Positions 32,480-46,244 of a stretch of 64,000 nt of DNA are shown in pieces. The DNA is from Anastatus disparis (taxonomy: Eukaryota > Arthropoda > Insecta > Hymenoptera > Eupelmidae), in contig JAFFSR010000351.1 in assembly GCA_017163975.1 (NCBI GenBank), positions 2,873,501-2,937,500 on the forward strand. Direction: 5' to 3'. Position 1 is the first letter of the stretch. The number at the start of each line of letters is the position of its first letter. The translations under genes and the position numbers were made by a program. The notes beneath the pieces are model-generated. The model did not search any database. It was not told where the DNA came from and was given only the letters and a program-made list of their open reading frames with translations.

Positions 32480-32720
32480 CTTCGAGCATATACTACTGGA
32501 GGAAGCCTCCGAATGGCAGCAAGCGTTACAAGGCGAAGAGAGAGAAAGCCTCTATTTTGGTACGTGCTGTCTCTCTCTAGCCTGATTTGATTGGCTGTTT
32601 TTGTTCCCCACTAAGAAAGTGAAAGAGAGATAGCACGTACCAAAATAGAGGCTTTCTCTCTCTTCGCCTTGTAACGCAGTTAATAGCTGGGAGGCTTCCT
32701 CCAGTATTATATGCTTGAAG
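32480..32720. mobile_element. hAT/P-type foldback MITE (copy 1) with 8-bp target duplication
   Basis: A 241-bp near-palindrome: left arm ~32480-32575, right arm ~32625-32720, ends CTTCGAGCATATACTACTGG and its inverse. GTTACAAT is present on both sides (32472-32479 and 32721-32728), an 8-bp duplication typical of hAT or P superfamily elements. No coding capacity. A second, diverged copy is at 51278-51500. Confidence 0.85.
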
Positions 32721-32795
32721 GTTACAATTCATTTAGAATAGTACAACTCATCTCATTTCATGCATTATTTGTCATAGAATAAGTAAATAAATTAA

Positions 32796-33100
32796 TTATC
32801 GCACATTGAAAAGTATTGCACTTGGATATGTCATCAATAATAATTTATTTAGTCATATTTCATTATATAAAAGTTTTATTTATCGCACATTTGAGAGTAT
32901 TGCACTCAAAGATGTCGTCGATTTAAACACTCTTCTGCATATTTCATGTAATAAAAAAGTTTATTATCGCACTCTGTAGAGTATTGTACTCAATGGAGTC
33001 GTCAATAATAACTTTTATCACGTTACCCTCTCCTCCACACGTAAAGAAAATTGTAAACTATCGCATCTCCAAGAATATTGCACTGGAGGAGATCGTCGAT
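32796..33100. repeat. Four tandem hairpin units
   Basis: Units start at 32796, 32880, 32964 and 33058 with TATCGCA and end near GTCRTCRAT. Each has a conserved centre (AGTATTGCAC or close) between arms that pair with each other but differ between units: TTTGAG/CTCAAA in unit 2, ATCTCC/GGAGAT in unit 4, ACTC/GAGT in unit 3, ACAT/ATGT in unit 1. Confidence 0.7.
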
Positions 33101-33384
33101 AAATGTAATTTTCTTTTATAATATTGTTGTATGCACCTTGTATATGCATGTAATAGATTAAATTAATGAAGTAAATTTAAATTCGGTAATTAAAATATTA
33201 TCCGGCGACCGTGAATAAAGTCAAGCCCGCTTTAGTACTTTATAAATTTTGAACATATATGCTAGCTAATTGCATTTTCAACACACACACACACACACAC
33301 ATTTATAATGTATTTTAAAGCATCAAGTAATAGAAAAAACTGCAATAAATTTGTTCTATTGAAAGAATGATATAATGTAGTAAT
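33101..33384. other. AT-rich spacer
   Basis: Contains a PBS-like CCGGCGACCGTGAATAAAG (33202 on) and a short CA run (33283-33301). No ORF. Confidence 0.4.
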
Positions 33385-34825
<1,441 letters not shown>

Positions 34826-34885
34826 AAAAGGTGAAGAATACGCATTAAGCATAATAAATGATATTTTAACTAATAATAAATAATT

Positions 34886-35072
34886 CAATTTACTATTTTC
34901 AAGATGATAAAGTCACGTAACTACCATAAGTATGGAAGATACTTATATATCATCATTTTTTACTTCATACACTGAAAAGCTTTTCAGGAATATGAAAATT
35001 CCCATAGTATTGTGAGTATTTGCAATACTTATAGTAGTCACGTGACTTTATCATCCCAAAAATAGTAAATTG
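34886..35072. mobile_element. Foldback MITE, 187 bp
   Basis: Ends CAATTTACTATTTT...AAAATAGTAAATTG; arms also share GATGATAAAGTCACGT and ACTTATAGTAG-type sequence. No clear target duplication could be fixed. Confidence 0.65.
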
Positions 35073-36540
35073 ATTAATTTACTCTCTTGAGAAATAACGT
35101 AAAAGCAAATATTGATTAAATTATTCTTTCTAATTATTAAGATATTATTATTTTACTCATTGCAAAGTTATGAATGTGCACATCAAATTACTCCTTAGAA
35201 ACGGCAGTATGATTTTTCACTCTTTGTAAAGTAAAAAATATAGATATTAATCTTTATGAAAAGAGAGAAAGCATCATATTAACCTCTTAAAATAATTTGA
35301 TTTTCATAAAGTAAAAAGCATACGTTTTCACTTTTAGAAAAAGAGTCATCAAATATACCTCTGCAAGTGGTAAAATCTTTAATTTACTGTTTTATAAGTA
35401 AAAAACTATACTTTTTTTTACTTCTTATTCCCAATTTTTACTTCTTTGAGTTTAAAGTGTACACTTATCATCGATTTTAAACTTAATTTGATTTCTATGT
35501 AATCCTAAAATTAATAGTTAGACAAAAATTAACTTACATAAAGCGATTTTGCAGTGCACAAAGCACATGAGTGTTGCGCACGAAAAATGTTGCTTCGCAG
35601 CATGCATGTTAGGTGGCCCTTACAAGCTGCTGTAATAAGCTGCCGTAAGTATATGCTATAAGATGTATCAACCTTGAAAGTCTTTGGAATTTGGCAAGAT
35701 AAAATTATTTTTTATTTATCACTTTGACCGATTTTCACAATTTATTAGTGAATATACTTATAATTGATAATAGTAAATATTATTATTACAATGTTAAGAA
35801 ATCTTTTATATTAAGTATTTTTATATGTCATATTTAAATTTTGTAGCTAAATCCAAAATTATGTTCAATTTTGTCTATGTTCTGTGGTTCAAGAAGAAGA
35901 GAGAAGAGCAATAAGTTTTCATTATGCTCTAAAGTTTATGTACTTTGATAGAATAGGAAAAAATTAAAATATTGAAGAAAAATATTATAGTAATACTACA
36001 GTCATATTAAGTATAGAGAATGTTAGGAGAGAAATTTGAAATTATACTAGAAATCATACGAGTGTAGAACATTTCTGAAAAATTCAAATAGTTACAAATT
36101 TTTTTGAAAAATGATTGTTAAAAAAATTTTTTTATTCATTATTATAATGAATAGTTAAATAAATTAATAGAAATAAGTTTATTCAAAATCTGTTCTACTC
36201 ATATGGATTTGTATTATAATTTTCTGAAGAAACCGATAAAAACTTGAAGTAAAACCTTAGAGTAAAAGTGTTAAAATCTGGAAAAACATAATTTGAGTAA
36301 ATTGACTAGATTTTAATTATCACCTTAATTATTCTTTTTTTGTTTGAAATAAATTATTTTGATACTTTTCTACCTGTCTTACACCTCATTGAATCGGATT
36401 TATTGATAGGGATTCTCTGAAACAAATAAAAAGAATAGATTCAGTTTATTCTGAAAATACAACTTTGAATGAAACAATTTCAAAACATAATTTATTCTAA
36501 CACAAAGCTTTGAAATTTGTCTTTTTAATACTCCATAAAA
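35073..36540. other. AT-rich region without recognisable genes
   Basis: No ORF above background. Includes a GC-richer patch (35545-35650) and several A/T runs; I see no repeat structure or gene. Confidence 0.6.
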
Positions 36541-36639
36541 ACTTAAAATTTATTTATTTTATTTATCAATGCACACCGAACTTTAAATGTTATTAATTAT
36601 CATTTACTATAAATTCACTTTGCACTTAATAATAAACTA

Positions 36640-39600
36640 AGGTAGTGGAACCAATTATTGATCATTTAAGGGAAAGCTTAAAAAAAAATACAAATAATTT
36701 AATTTTGAATAAATAAAATTATATAAAACTGATTTTGTTAAAAAATATAGTACTTATTTATCACGAAAATAATTCATTTTATTCATTTTATGCGATAAAT
36801 ATTTTTTAGTTTCTATTTTATTTTAAGCATCGTAAGAACCAATTATTGATCAACATTTTAGGTTAGAAACCAATTATTAATCAAGGGAAGAACCATTTAT
36901 TGATAAAATTAAATTCTGGAAACTAGGATGCATAAATTTATTTTTTTAAGATAAATTTATCTTATAAAGTTAAATCTTGGACACATATTAAATTTTATAT
37001 TAAATAATAATAATTGAAATTAAAATTGCAGCCTTAAACAACATATTTTAATATAATTTAAGTACGTATACATTCATGTATAGAAGGAAAACGACTCATT
37101 ATTAAAATACTCAAAAATAGTGCATAGTTACTGCTTCAAACTATAAAATTTGTAATAAATTACATTTTTTAAATCAGTCTACTTTTTCTTTTTAATTATT
37201 TTTTCAGGCTTGATATTTTTTAATTTATCTCTAATTATTTTTTCTTCTAAAATCAAAGTTTTATTTTGTTTTACGAGTTCACTTTTACATGACAAATTTT
37301 CAACAATCTCTAAATCTAGTTGTTTAATCTGAGATTCTAATAATGATCGTTTTTCTTCTGATTCCGTTTTTAAATTTATTTTAAGTAATTTTAATTTAGC
37401 CTTTTTCTCTTGAATTTTTAAATCTAGTTCTCTAATACATTTAAGAACATTAGTCTTTTTATTTTTAATTTTTTAACATTTTCTTCACACTCTTCTTTAA
37501 TTTTCTTGCTTTCTAATTTTTTAATTTTTAAAAGTGTCTTTTTCTCCTCTTCATTTTTCTTTAATTGAGCTTTTGCTGCATGGTATGCTCTCCATTCATC
37601 ACTGGTCGCTACTGGAGGAAGTTTTTCTTTAAATTTTTTTTTATTAACATTTTTGAAGACCTTTTTTTATCTTCTGGATAAGGAATATATTCTTTAAAAG
37701 ATAAATGAGCTGCAGAATCTATAAATAAAAAACAATTGTTATCTACAGCTTTTCTACTCATGTTTTAAAATAATATTTTAAATTTATTTACCATTAATAT
37801 TTTTATTAAAATTCTATTTAAAGAGTTTAATTTTAATTTTAAAAATTACCTCAGAATTATTGGAATCTATTATTTTATCAGTCTTCAATTCATCTTTAAC
37901 ATTAGTGATATTTATACTTTTACTAACAGTATCTAAAATTGTATTATTAATTTCCTTATTGTCTATTTGCATTTGGACTACATCTACAAAACCACTGTCA
38001 TCTGCAAATATTAAATCATCAGCAGCTGTCGAAGAAAAACAATTATCTGATGCATCAATGATACGAAGGTGACTCGAAGTATGCATATCATTACTTGGTA
38101 CAATGATACTGTTATCCGTATGATTATCATTCAAATGTGAATTAGCAAACTTGTCTATGGAAGACCTATTTTCAGTAATCACTTGAAATACTTCAAGTGC
38201 ATTAACAGGTTGTTCGCTTAAAATTTTATTTACAGTCTGAATCTCTTGTTCAGTAATATCATCTATATTATCCTTATCGACACCAGCTGTATCCTCAATG
38301 TCTTTTCCACTCTCTAAAATCTTATCTGAAATACTTTCTTGTTTAATAAAATCAATAGCATCGATGTCCATACAATCATTAAAAATAACATTAGTATCGA
38401 TGGTGATTTGATTATTTGATAAACTGTTATCATTCACCGCATGAGCTGGAATATTAAAATCATGATTAACATCAAGTAAATTTACTTCAACAGAGTTTGA
38501 TTTATTGTTTGAATCTTTTAAATCATTTGGAAGTTTTGAGCACTTCAACCAAACATTGTATAATTCTTTATACTCTAAAGGACCAGTCCACTCAAGACAG
38601 TTGCTGCCACTTTTAAATTTTTCTAAGATATTTGAATCTATGAGTGATTCAATTGTTTCAATTGGATTTTGAAGAGCAGCACTTGCAGTATTACTATTCT
38701 TCTTTTCTGTAGAGTTCTCAATTGATTTATTAGTTTTCACTAATTTATTATAGTTGATTGCATCTTGAGTAAATGGACTTAAACCACATTTTCGAAAACC
38801 ATGCTCAAAAATTTTCTTGATATCTAATGCATTCAAGGAGTTTTTTAAGACAGTAGCAAAATACACTTTAGTTAATGCTTGACCATCATTCTCCATTCTC
38901 CATGAGCGAACAGCTTCATTATATGCAAGCTTTAGTGCACGAAAGAGAGCCACATCCATGGGCTGTAAAATATGTGTAGCATTAGGAAATAAACTTATTA
39001 ATTCTATTTGGTGTTCGACACAAAAGTTGCTTAATTCCATATTCAAATGTGAACTATGTCCATCAACAAATATAATAATTGGAAATTCAATTTGGTTTTT
39101 TATACACCATGGATAAAAGCTGTTAACTATATATCCGAAGAAAACTTCAGTGGTCATCCATCCTGTTTCGCTTTTTCCTATAACAAATTCTTTTGGAAAA
39201 TGATCTGCGACCAAAGAAGAAATCCTTTCATTATTAAATAATACCATTGTTGGTATTAAAACTCCAGCTGCATTGCCTCCAATTAATGCTGTATAATATT
39301 CTTTATCACTTCCAACAACAGTGTAAACAGCTTTTTCACCTCTACGTACTAAAACTTTGCCACTTTTGGGACTCAAGCAAAAAAGCAGACTCGTCTAAAT
39401 TAAACACTCTGTCTGGAGTTATTTTCAATAAGTCTTTAGATTCAAGATATGATTTCACTTCAGCAAACCAACCTCTTATGGTTTCTTCAGTAATGTTCGC
39501 TCTTGCTTTTGTTAAGTTTTGAGATACTCTTTCACTTAAATTTGGATGCCTATTTAAAAATAATTTGTACCATTTTTTTGATGGGCGACCATTATTAAAT

Positions 39601-40449
39601 GGAGTGTCTCTTTTAGATTTTTTCACAATACTCTGAATAGCTTCCAATAACTGTACTCTAGTAATTGGAAATCCACAATCACCCAAATGCAAAATCCAAT
39701 TTACAAGTTCTTTTTCTTCCTCCTCAGAAAAGACACTTTTTGGTCCAGGTCGAGTTTTCAAAGGTAAATATCCTTTACTTTTTGTATATAATGTAGCATA
39801 AGGCACATTATAATTTTTGCTAGCTTGTCTTACTTTAAGTCCTCTCCTAACCTCATTTACAGCTTTTTCCATATCGGAATCATTATATGTTTTTCTTTGT
39901 GCTGTTTTTTCTAAAAAAAAAAAACAATGAAATAATAAATAGAACTAATTTCACTTTATAAAAATTGTATTTCTTTTAAAATAACTTGAAAAAATCATTA
40001 GTTTTAATTATCAATAATAGGTTCCTTGTATAATTGAAGTAACCAATTGATAATCATTAAAATAAATAAGGTTTAGTTGTATAAATAAATTCTTACCTCT
40101 TTTAATTTTGGCATTTTAATGCTTTCATTTATGAATAAAGAATCCCTCAAATGAAAATATCACTCAAAAGCAAAGAAAAAATGTATTAAGTCCACTCACT
40201 GTTCTTCCGCCATTGCTTAAGCTGTTGCTCGTGCAAACACATGAAACGTAACAGACGATTTTCATTAATTTTTTTTCAAATTGGACAAACTGAGTGAGCA
40301 AAAAAACTTTTGAAATAAGTTTTATCAATGCTTTATTTATTAAATATAATTTCTTTTTAATAAAAAAAAATCTTAAAACTATTTTAAAATAAATTTTTTC
40401 ACAAAATTATCATTATTTGGTCCCCGATCAGTGATTGGTTCCACTACCT
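36640..40449 (-). mobile_element. pogo-like (Tc1/mariner superfamily) transposon, ~3.8 kb
   Basis: Terminal inverted repeats AGGTAGTGGAACCAATTA...TGATTGGTTCCACTACCT are flanked by TA on both sides (36638-36639, 40450-40451), the Tc1/mariner/pogo hallmark. The motif GAACCAATTATTGATCA is repeated inside both ends. It encodes one transposase (minus strand) with a frameshift. Confidence 0.9.
37179..39910 (-). pseudogene. pogo-like transposase, frameshifted
   Basis: Cut-and-paste transposase. N-terminal part (39872-39342): pipsqueak-type HTH (VRQASKNYNVPYATL), then a CENP-B-type DNA-binding domain (FNNGRPSKKWYKLFLNRHP), then the first catalytic Asp in NLDESAF. A one-base indel in a T6 run (~39385) shifts the frame; the core continues from 39376 with the second Asp in FVDGHSSHL and the third in LQPMDVALF, ending at 37814 after a long acidic tail. 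Further minus-strand segments (37761-37610, then to a stop at 37179) encode LPPVATSDEWRAYHAAK and a Lys/Glu-rich coiled coil, typical of a last pogo exon, with another frameshift near 37660. A short upstream exon around ATG 40114 is possible. Confidence 0.88.
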
Positions 40450-41345
40450 TAGATTGAAAAAAAATATCAATTCAAAATATTAATAGTTTAATTGTAACCT
40501 TTTACAGTTATGGTTACAAATCATATGATTGCAGTGAAAAATAAAAATTGCAATCATACGATAAAAAATATCAAACCCAAATATTTTGAGAGCTTTTGTC
40601 AAAACATTGGCTTATTGACACTTGACACTTGCACATTTTTACTTCATATGAATATTTGATTAACTTTACTCATATCTTTAATTTTATTTATATCCTCTTT
40701 ACGCTTCAATAACATTGTTTATAAGTTTATATTTAAAAATGAATTCACTTTGTACTAAATTTAGTTAATAAAAATACTAATTTAAAATGATTATTGACTT
40801 CAAACTTTTTACAATTATAGTTATAAAATATATATTTGCAATTAAAATATATCTAAATATAATATTTTGAGAGCTGTTGTCAAACATTAACTTATATCCA
40901 TAGCATTTGCACATTTTCACTTCACATTCAATTTAACATTCAATTTAATTTATCATTTAACTTTACTTGTATCTTTAATTTTTTTTATCTGTATATCTAT
41001 TTTACATTTCAACAATACTTGTTTACTTAATTTTTCTTTCAAAATTTCCTTTGCACTTAATTGGATTTTTTAAAATACTGATTCAAAATATTACTAATTT
41101 ACTTAAAACTTTTTACAGCTATAGTTGCAATTAAACTTATAATTTCAGTTTAAAAGTATCAAAACCAAATATTTTGAGAGCTTTTATCAAAACATCGGCT
41201 TATATTCATGCTTAGACTTTGCACATTTTTGCTTCACATTCAACACTTACTAAACTATTATTTTTTAATGTGTCTAAATTCATTTATCTATATATCTGAT
41301 ATTTATTTCAGCAACACTTGTTTATAATAATTTTGCAATCAATTA

Positions 41346-42144
41346 CCCTAGTGGAAATCAGTTTTACTAATAACTGCAAGCAAATGCTAATAACTGTTAT
41401 TAATAGTTTGGTTTGAGACAGAAGTAGCGGTTATTTGCAGTTAATAGTAGTTATTTGCAGATATTAAGAGCTATTAACATTTATAAACACAACAATTTTG
41501 TACAATACAATTTTTAAAAATTAAGATAATAGTAACAGTTATTTGCAGTTATTTTTCTATTTTTGCAGTTATTTACCGTTATTTGCGGATTCTTGCAGTT
41601 ATTTGCAATTATTTTCTGATTTCTGTAGTTATTTGCAGAAATTTGCAGTTAAAAATTGTATTGTACAAAATTGTTGTACTTATAAATGTTAATAACTGTT
41701 GATAACTGCAAATAATTACTATTAACTGCAAATAACCGCTACTTCTGCCTCAAACTAAACTATTTATAAGTTATTAGCAGTTGTTTGCTGTTATTAACAA
41801 AACTGATTTCCACTAGGGTATATATGAGAATTAAAAAATTTTTTAAAAAGCGCATAATTGTTTATAACTGCAAATAATTGCAAGAAATTGCAAATAACTG
41901 TAAATAAATGCAAATAACTGCTAATAACTGTGAATGAAATAGCAAATAACTGCTTATGAATGCTAATAATTGCTAATAACTGATAATAACTGATGATAAC
42001 TGCTATTAACTGCAAATAACCGCTACTTCTGTCTCAAACTAAACTATTTATAACAGTTATCAGCAGCTCTTAGCAGTTATTTGCAGTTATTAGCAATTAA
42101 TTTTAATTATCAACAGGTATTAGTAAAACCGATTATCACTAGGG
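41346..42144. mobile_element. Foldback element of degenerate GTTATTTGCAG repeats, composite copy
   Basis: Left end CCCTAGTGGAAATCAGTTTT with TA before it (41344-41345). A complete inverse end occurs at 41799-41818 followed by TA, and a second, diverged inverse end at 42125-42144 followed by TA. Arms consist of dozens of ~11-bp units (TTATTTGCAGT / ACTGCAAATAA). Related to the single copy at 63112-63811. Non-coding. Confidence 0.8.
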
Positions 42145-42350
42145 TATAAATTCACTTTGCACTTTCGTATGTTTTAAATTAGAATTTAAATATGCTGATC
42201 TAAAATATTAATGATTTGCTTCAAACATTTCACAGTTATAGTTGCAATGAAAATTGCAATTTGAATTTGAAAGTATCGAAACAAAAAATATTTTAAGAGC
42301 TTTTGTCACAACATTAATAAAATTGCGTTTCATTTAATTTGATCATATGC

Positions 42351-43840
42351 TATACTTACAGTATGTAGTAATTATATGACCATCATCATGACCATTACTA
42401 ATCTGTCATTTTATATCAAATATGATAGTATTTAACGTCAACAGCTTTCATTCAAGCTGCCTAAAAGCTCAAAGGATTGAAGGAGATCAAAGATATGGAC
42501 ATCTCAATTTATGAAGAAAATACATGACGCTGGATTTTAATACCTATAAATTTTTTTAAATTTAAAATAGCTGTAACTCATGACCCTTAGGCTTTAGAGA
42601 GTTCTGTCACCTATCAAATTAAAGGTTTTAAAGTGAGCTATAATTATCTGTTGCGTTGATAAGGCTGTTAGATTACTTATGACTCTAAAAACAGCTAAAA
42701 TAAAAAAAAATTTATATTTTTTATTTTAAATTATCAACACGTTGCTCTTATATCTCAACTAAAAGGGTTTTAAAGAAGTTAATAACACTTTTTTTCTCAC
42801 TTTAGATTTAATTATTCGAAAATGAAATTCGGAAGTTTGAATATCCATCTAAGTTTCTTGGGATTATACAAAAATAAAATATGTGGAAAAAATCACCCTT
42901 CAGAAAACCTTTTTACGAGTGGCGGCACTATTCCAGCGCGCTTATTCGTATAGGTAAGAGAGGAAGAGACAGCCGTATTCTATATACGAGACAAGGTAGT
43001 TAGCCGTGAAGGGGCTTTCCCGTTTGCCAACGTGAAAGCTTATGAATTATTGCGTTACGCATTGGCGAAGTGCGTGATTTTTTTATGTTCTAGCGCTTGC
43101 GACTATGCGTGCTCTGTCGCTTGCCCGTATATTCATGCAATTAAAAAAGGACAGAGCATGTCTTGTCTCTCACGCAGTCATCTGTCGAACGCTGATACAG
43201 AGTTGCTATATCCTTTCTCTTCTCTTTTTGTTCTCTTATTATTTTTAGAGATTAGAGTTAAGTTATGATTTTATTTAAATAATTTTTTTAGGAAGTAAAT
43301 TTAAAGTATTCTTTTATTTAATGAATCTCTTTAAGAGAGTCAATTTAAATTATGCTTTTAATTAATAAAATTGTTTAGAAGCATTGTTCAATTTCTTAAG
43401 TTTGTTAAAATTTTTTCTTATTAAATTAATTGCTAATTCCTTTTAGCAATCAACTAATGCCTTTTAAATCAGATTGACAAATTATATCTTATTAACAAAT
43501 TTAGAATTGAATTTAGCATCCTTTCTCAATTATTTATTGTTAAACTTATAAATTTATTAAGTGATTTATGGGATGATTCACTAATATTTATAATTAATAA
43601 TTAATATTATATCTATTCAACAAAATTAGAATTAATGTTCTTTTGTTTTGTTAGTATTTATAATAGTTTTAATTTTGTATAGAAATTCGTTTGAATTATT
43701 TAACTTAATTAAGGGCGAAAAGAGAGTCCCATAGTGGAAGAAACCGAGCTATTTATAACTTTTCATTATAAAAAAATTTCTCTCATCCTTTATTTTGTGT
43801 AACGCAAAAAAAAAATTTTCGTTATTCTCTATATAACAAT
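42351..43840. other. Unassigned region, partly GC-richer
   Basis: 42900-43270 is GC-richer and has a 78-aa ORF (43032-43268) with no recognisable features; it could be part of an LTR or a non-coding repeat. The rest is AT-rich. No gene supported. Confidence 0.4.
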
Positions 43841-44735
43841 CTAGCTAATATATTAGTCTGGTTCGAAATTAGTCACCAGCTTGTTGTGATAGGTACTAAA
43901 ACCCTTTTAATTTTTTTTTATGAGTTTGTTTTTAAATTTTGTTTTATGAAGTTTATTTTTTTTTAAGTTAGTTTCCCTAATTTGTTCGCAATAATAGATT
44001 TAAGGTGGCTCCAGCGTTTGGTGCCGTATCAAGCTGGGGCCCCGACAAAAAGGACAAAATAAATTTTTTTTCTTTTAGTTAAATTAAAAAAAAAATGTTT
44101 TTAATCAATTCCTATATCTATAATTTGTATTAAATTTTATTAGTTGACAGCAAATATTGGCAATTCACGCCCGACAGCGTTGTAATCATATCAATTTTCA
44201 TCAATTTTTCAAATATCCACTTTATTTCACTGATGACATGATGTATTCTTAATTTATTTAAATTTGTAATAAAAAAATCTACAATTTCATGTTTGGTTCA
44301 TAAAAAAATATAATTTTATTAATGATTTATAAGCATAAATGCTATTTTTGCCGCAAGAGCACGTGTTAAATTTCTAAATTTCAATAATTTTTTTCTCTCA
44401 AATTTGGGTGTTGACCTTATATTTTCAAAATTGCTTTGAAATCGTAATGACTTCTACTTTTTATTTTATTTTTTTTTACTAAACATACTATTTTTTATCA
44501 AAAATCGCTGGAGCCACCTTAAAATCGCGATTACAACTATCTGGTTGTAAATTAGTCACCAGTTAGTTGTACTTTATGGTTTCAATTTCTTTTTCTAATT
44601 TGAATTCAAATTTCTTTCTTTTTTTTATTATTCTTTTTACGTGAATTTTTAAATTTTTCTTTTTTTTTTAACAAAAAAGATTCTAATCGCGTTTACAACT
44701 TTCTGGCTCTAAATAAGTCACCAGATAGTTGTAAT
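43841..44735. repeat. Three palindromic units (CTGGT...ACCAG), one gap filled by a MITE
   Basis: Units near 43853-43890, 44534-44572 and 44697-44735 share ACAACT-TCTGG-T-TAAATTAGTCACCAG-TAGTTGT. Each is an imperfect palindrome. Discounting the MITE at 44000-44522, the spacing is about 160 bp. Confidence 0.6.
44000..44522. mobile_element. TTAA-flanked MITE, ~520 bp
   Basis: Ends TTAAGGTGGCTCCAGCG...CGCTGGAGCCACCTTAA. TTAA at both edges suggests a piggyBac- or Kolobok-type target duplication. No coding capacity. Confidence 0.75.
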
Positions 44736-45361
44736 TAATAGTGATTATGTTAGAGTAATTTTGTTAGTGTTGAGAGTTTTTGTATTTTTTGCCTGCTTGG
44801 CTGATATGCTTCTGCTCGAGGTTGCTCTTTTCCAACATGATCATGAGTTTATTTATTTTTCCTTCCATGACTTCAGCGAAGTTAATGATAGATCCGACTC
44901 ATTTATTCATTCTTTTATCCATGGCATCTATTACTCTTTCAAGGCGTTGTATTTCCAAGGTTACTTGCTTCCTCAAATTTATCATTTTATCAGCCTCTTC
45001 TTTTATCTTCTGGAGCTTAATTTTCAGATTGTTCTTTAATAGCTGGCTTTCGTATCGAAATACGTCCACGTCTTCTTAACTGCCTCTAATTCTTTTACTA
45101 TTCTATTAATACTTTTGTTTGGAACTCCAATTCCTCCACAATGGTCTTATGCTTTACTGCGGAATCCTTTATGAATTCAGCGACACTTTGTCGCGTTACC
45201 ATTCGTGGCATCACTTGGTAGATGGAAATTTTTTTTTTTTTTGATACTTGAAGAGGTTACTCCACTGCCTTCTTATTATTTCTTTTTTTTCTTTTAAAAG
45301 AAAAAAAGTTTTCTTTTCCCTTTTCCTATATTATTGGCATCCTGGCAGGATCGCCAATATA
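44736..45361 (-). pseudogene. 5' end of a minus-strand gypsy element: primer-binding site and gag fragment
   Basis: On the minus strand, TTGGCGATCCTGCCAGGAT (~45356-45338) resembles a primer-binding site after an LTR. Below it a frame beginning MPRMVTRQSVAEFIKDS near 45215 continues as a charged helical segment to about 45110, followed by broken frames with gag-like charged helices to ~44770. The plus-strand ORFs here are shadows. Nothing downstream (pol) is present. Confidence 0.4.
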
Positions 45362-46240
45362 TAAGGTTCTTATGCTCTCTTTTAATTTATTAATAATAAA
45401 TAATGAATACCAAATACAAATACTAATACCAAAGGAAAAGGTCCTTAAATGATGAGGCAAATTTATCATAAAAAAATGCTCTCTATATTCTATAAAAAAT
45501 ATCATACATTAAGTTGACAATGGTTGGTAATAAATAAGCCTACACAACCATGGTCAACTTAGTCGCTCTGCTTCAGTTGTGCTTAAGTGCGAGAGAGCGT
45601 GAGGTCTGGCTACTATCAATCTACAGACCGTACTCAACTACCTGAAGTTTGCACGCTCTCGACTCTCTCGAGAAAGAGACTCCCACCACTATTCACCGTC
45701 GCGCGCATCTCCCACACATACATCTATACGTTTTATAATTTTCTTTCATTTCTTCTTCTTTTGATTCTCTCTTTCTTCTCTCTTCTTTCTATCTCCCTAT
45801 GGTTCAATTGATCCTGTTGAGAGAGAGGGAATTTCTTATATTCGATATCGGATAAAGTGGGGTTGCGTGTATGTATGTGTGATGTGCGAATATATATTAG
45901 TCTCATGTTAATTGATTTTAGTAAGAATGTTGTGATTTGTGTATGTGAGTGTATGTATGACAGTGCACTGCATCTCTTTATAGTTAGTTAGATATTCTAT
46001 TCTTAATTTCTATTCTTTTAATAAATTATCTTTGAAGAATTGTTTAAATAATTAATATTTCATTAATAATTAATGGAATATTAATTGATCCTTTGATACA
46101 TATTATCACAAATGAGTTTAATGGATTATAATTATCATAAATGAGTTTAATGGATTAATAATCTAGTAGATGTATCCTTTCTAAATATTGTGATGATTTT
46201 TATTTATTGAGATATGCAGTTATGCACTTCGCAAACTTTT
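45362..46240. other. Probable LTR sequence adjoining the primer-binding site
   Basis: If the PBS at ~45350 is right, the minus-strand LTR lies here. It has a CT-rich stretch (45740-45810) and AT-rich sequence. No second copy to define ends. Confidence 0.3.
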
Positions 46241-46244
46241 AAAT

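Larger units (their letters stand above)
36541..42350. repeat. ~300-bp tandem satellite hosting two transposons
   Basis: Units share AATATTTTGAGAGCTTTTGTC (about 40577, 40862, 41172, 42288) and AAATTCACTTTGCACTTAAT (36611, ~40741, 42149). Once the 799-bp foldback element is discounted the spacing is 285-317 bp. The pogo-like element (36640-40449) and the foldback element (41346-42144) both sit at TA dinucleotides within units. Confidence 0.7.

Noticed and set aside
44761..45079. Plus-strand ORFs with hydrophobic stretches resembling membrane proteins
   Set aside because: Antisense to a charged helical gag-like fragment with an adjacent minus-strand primer-binding site.
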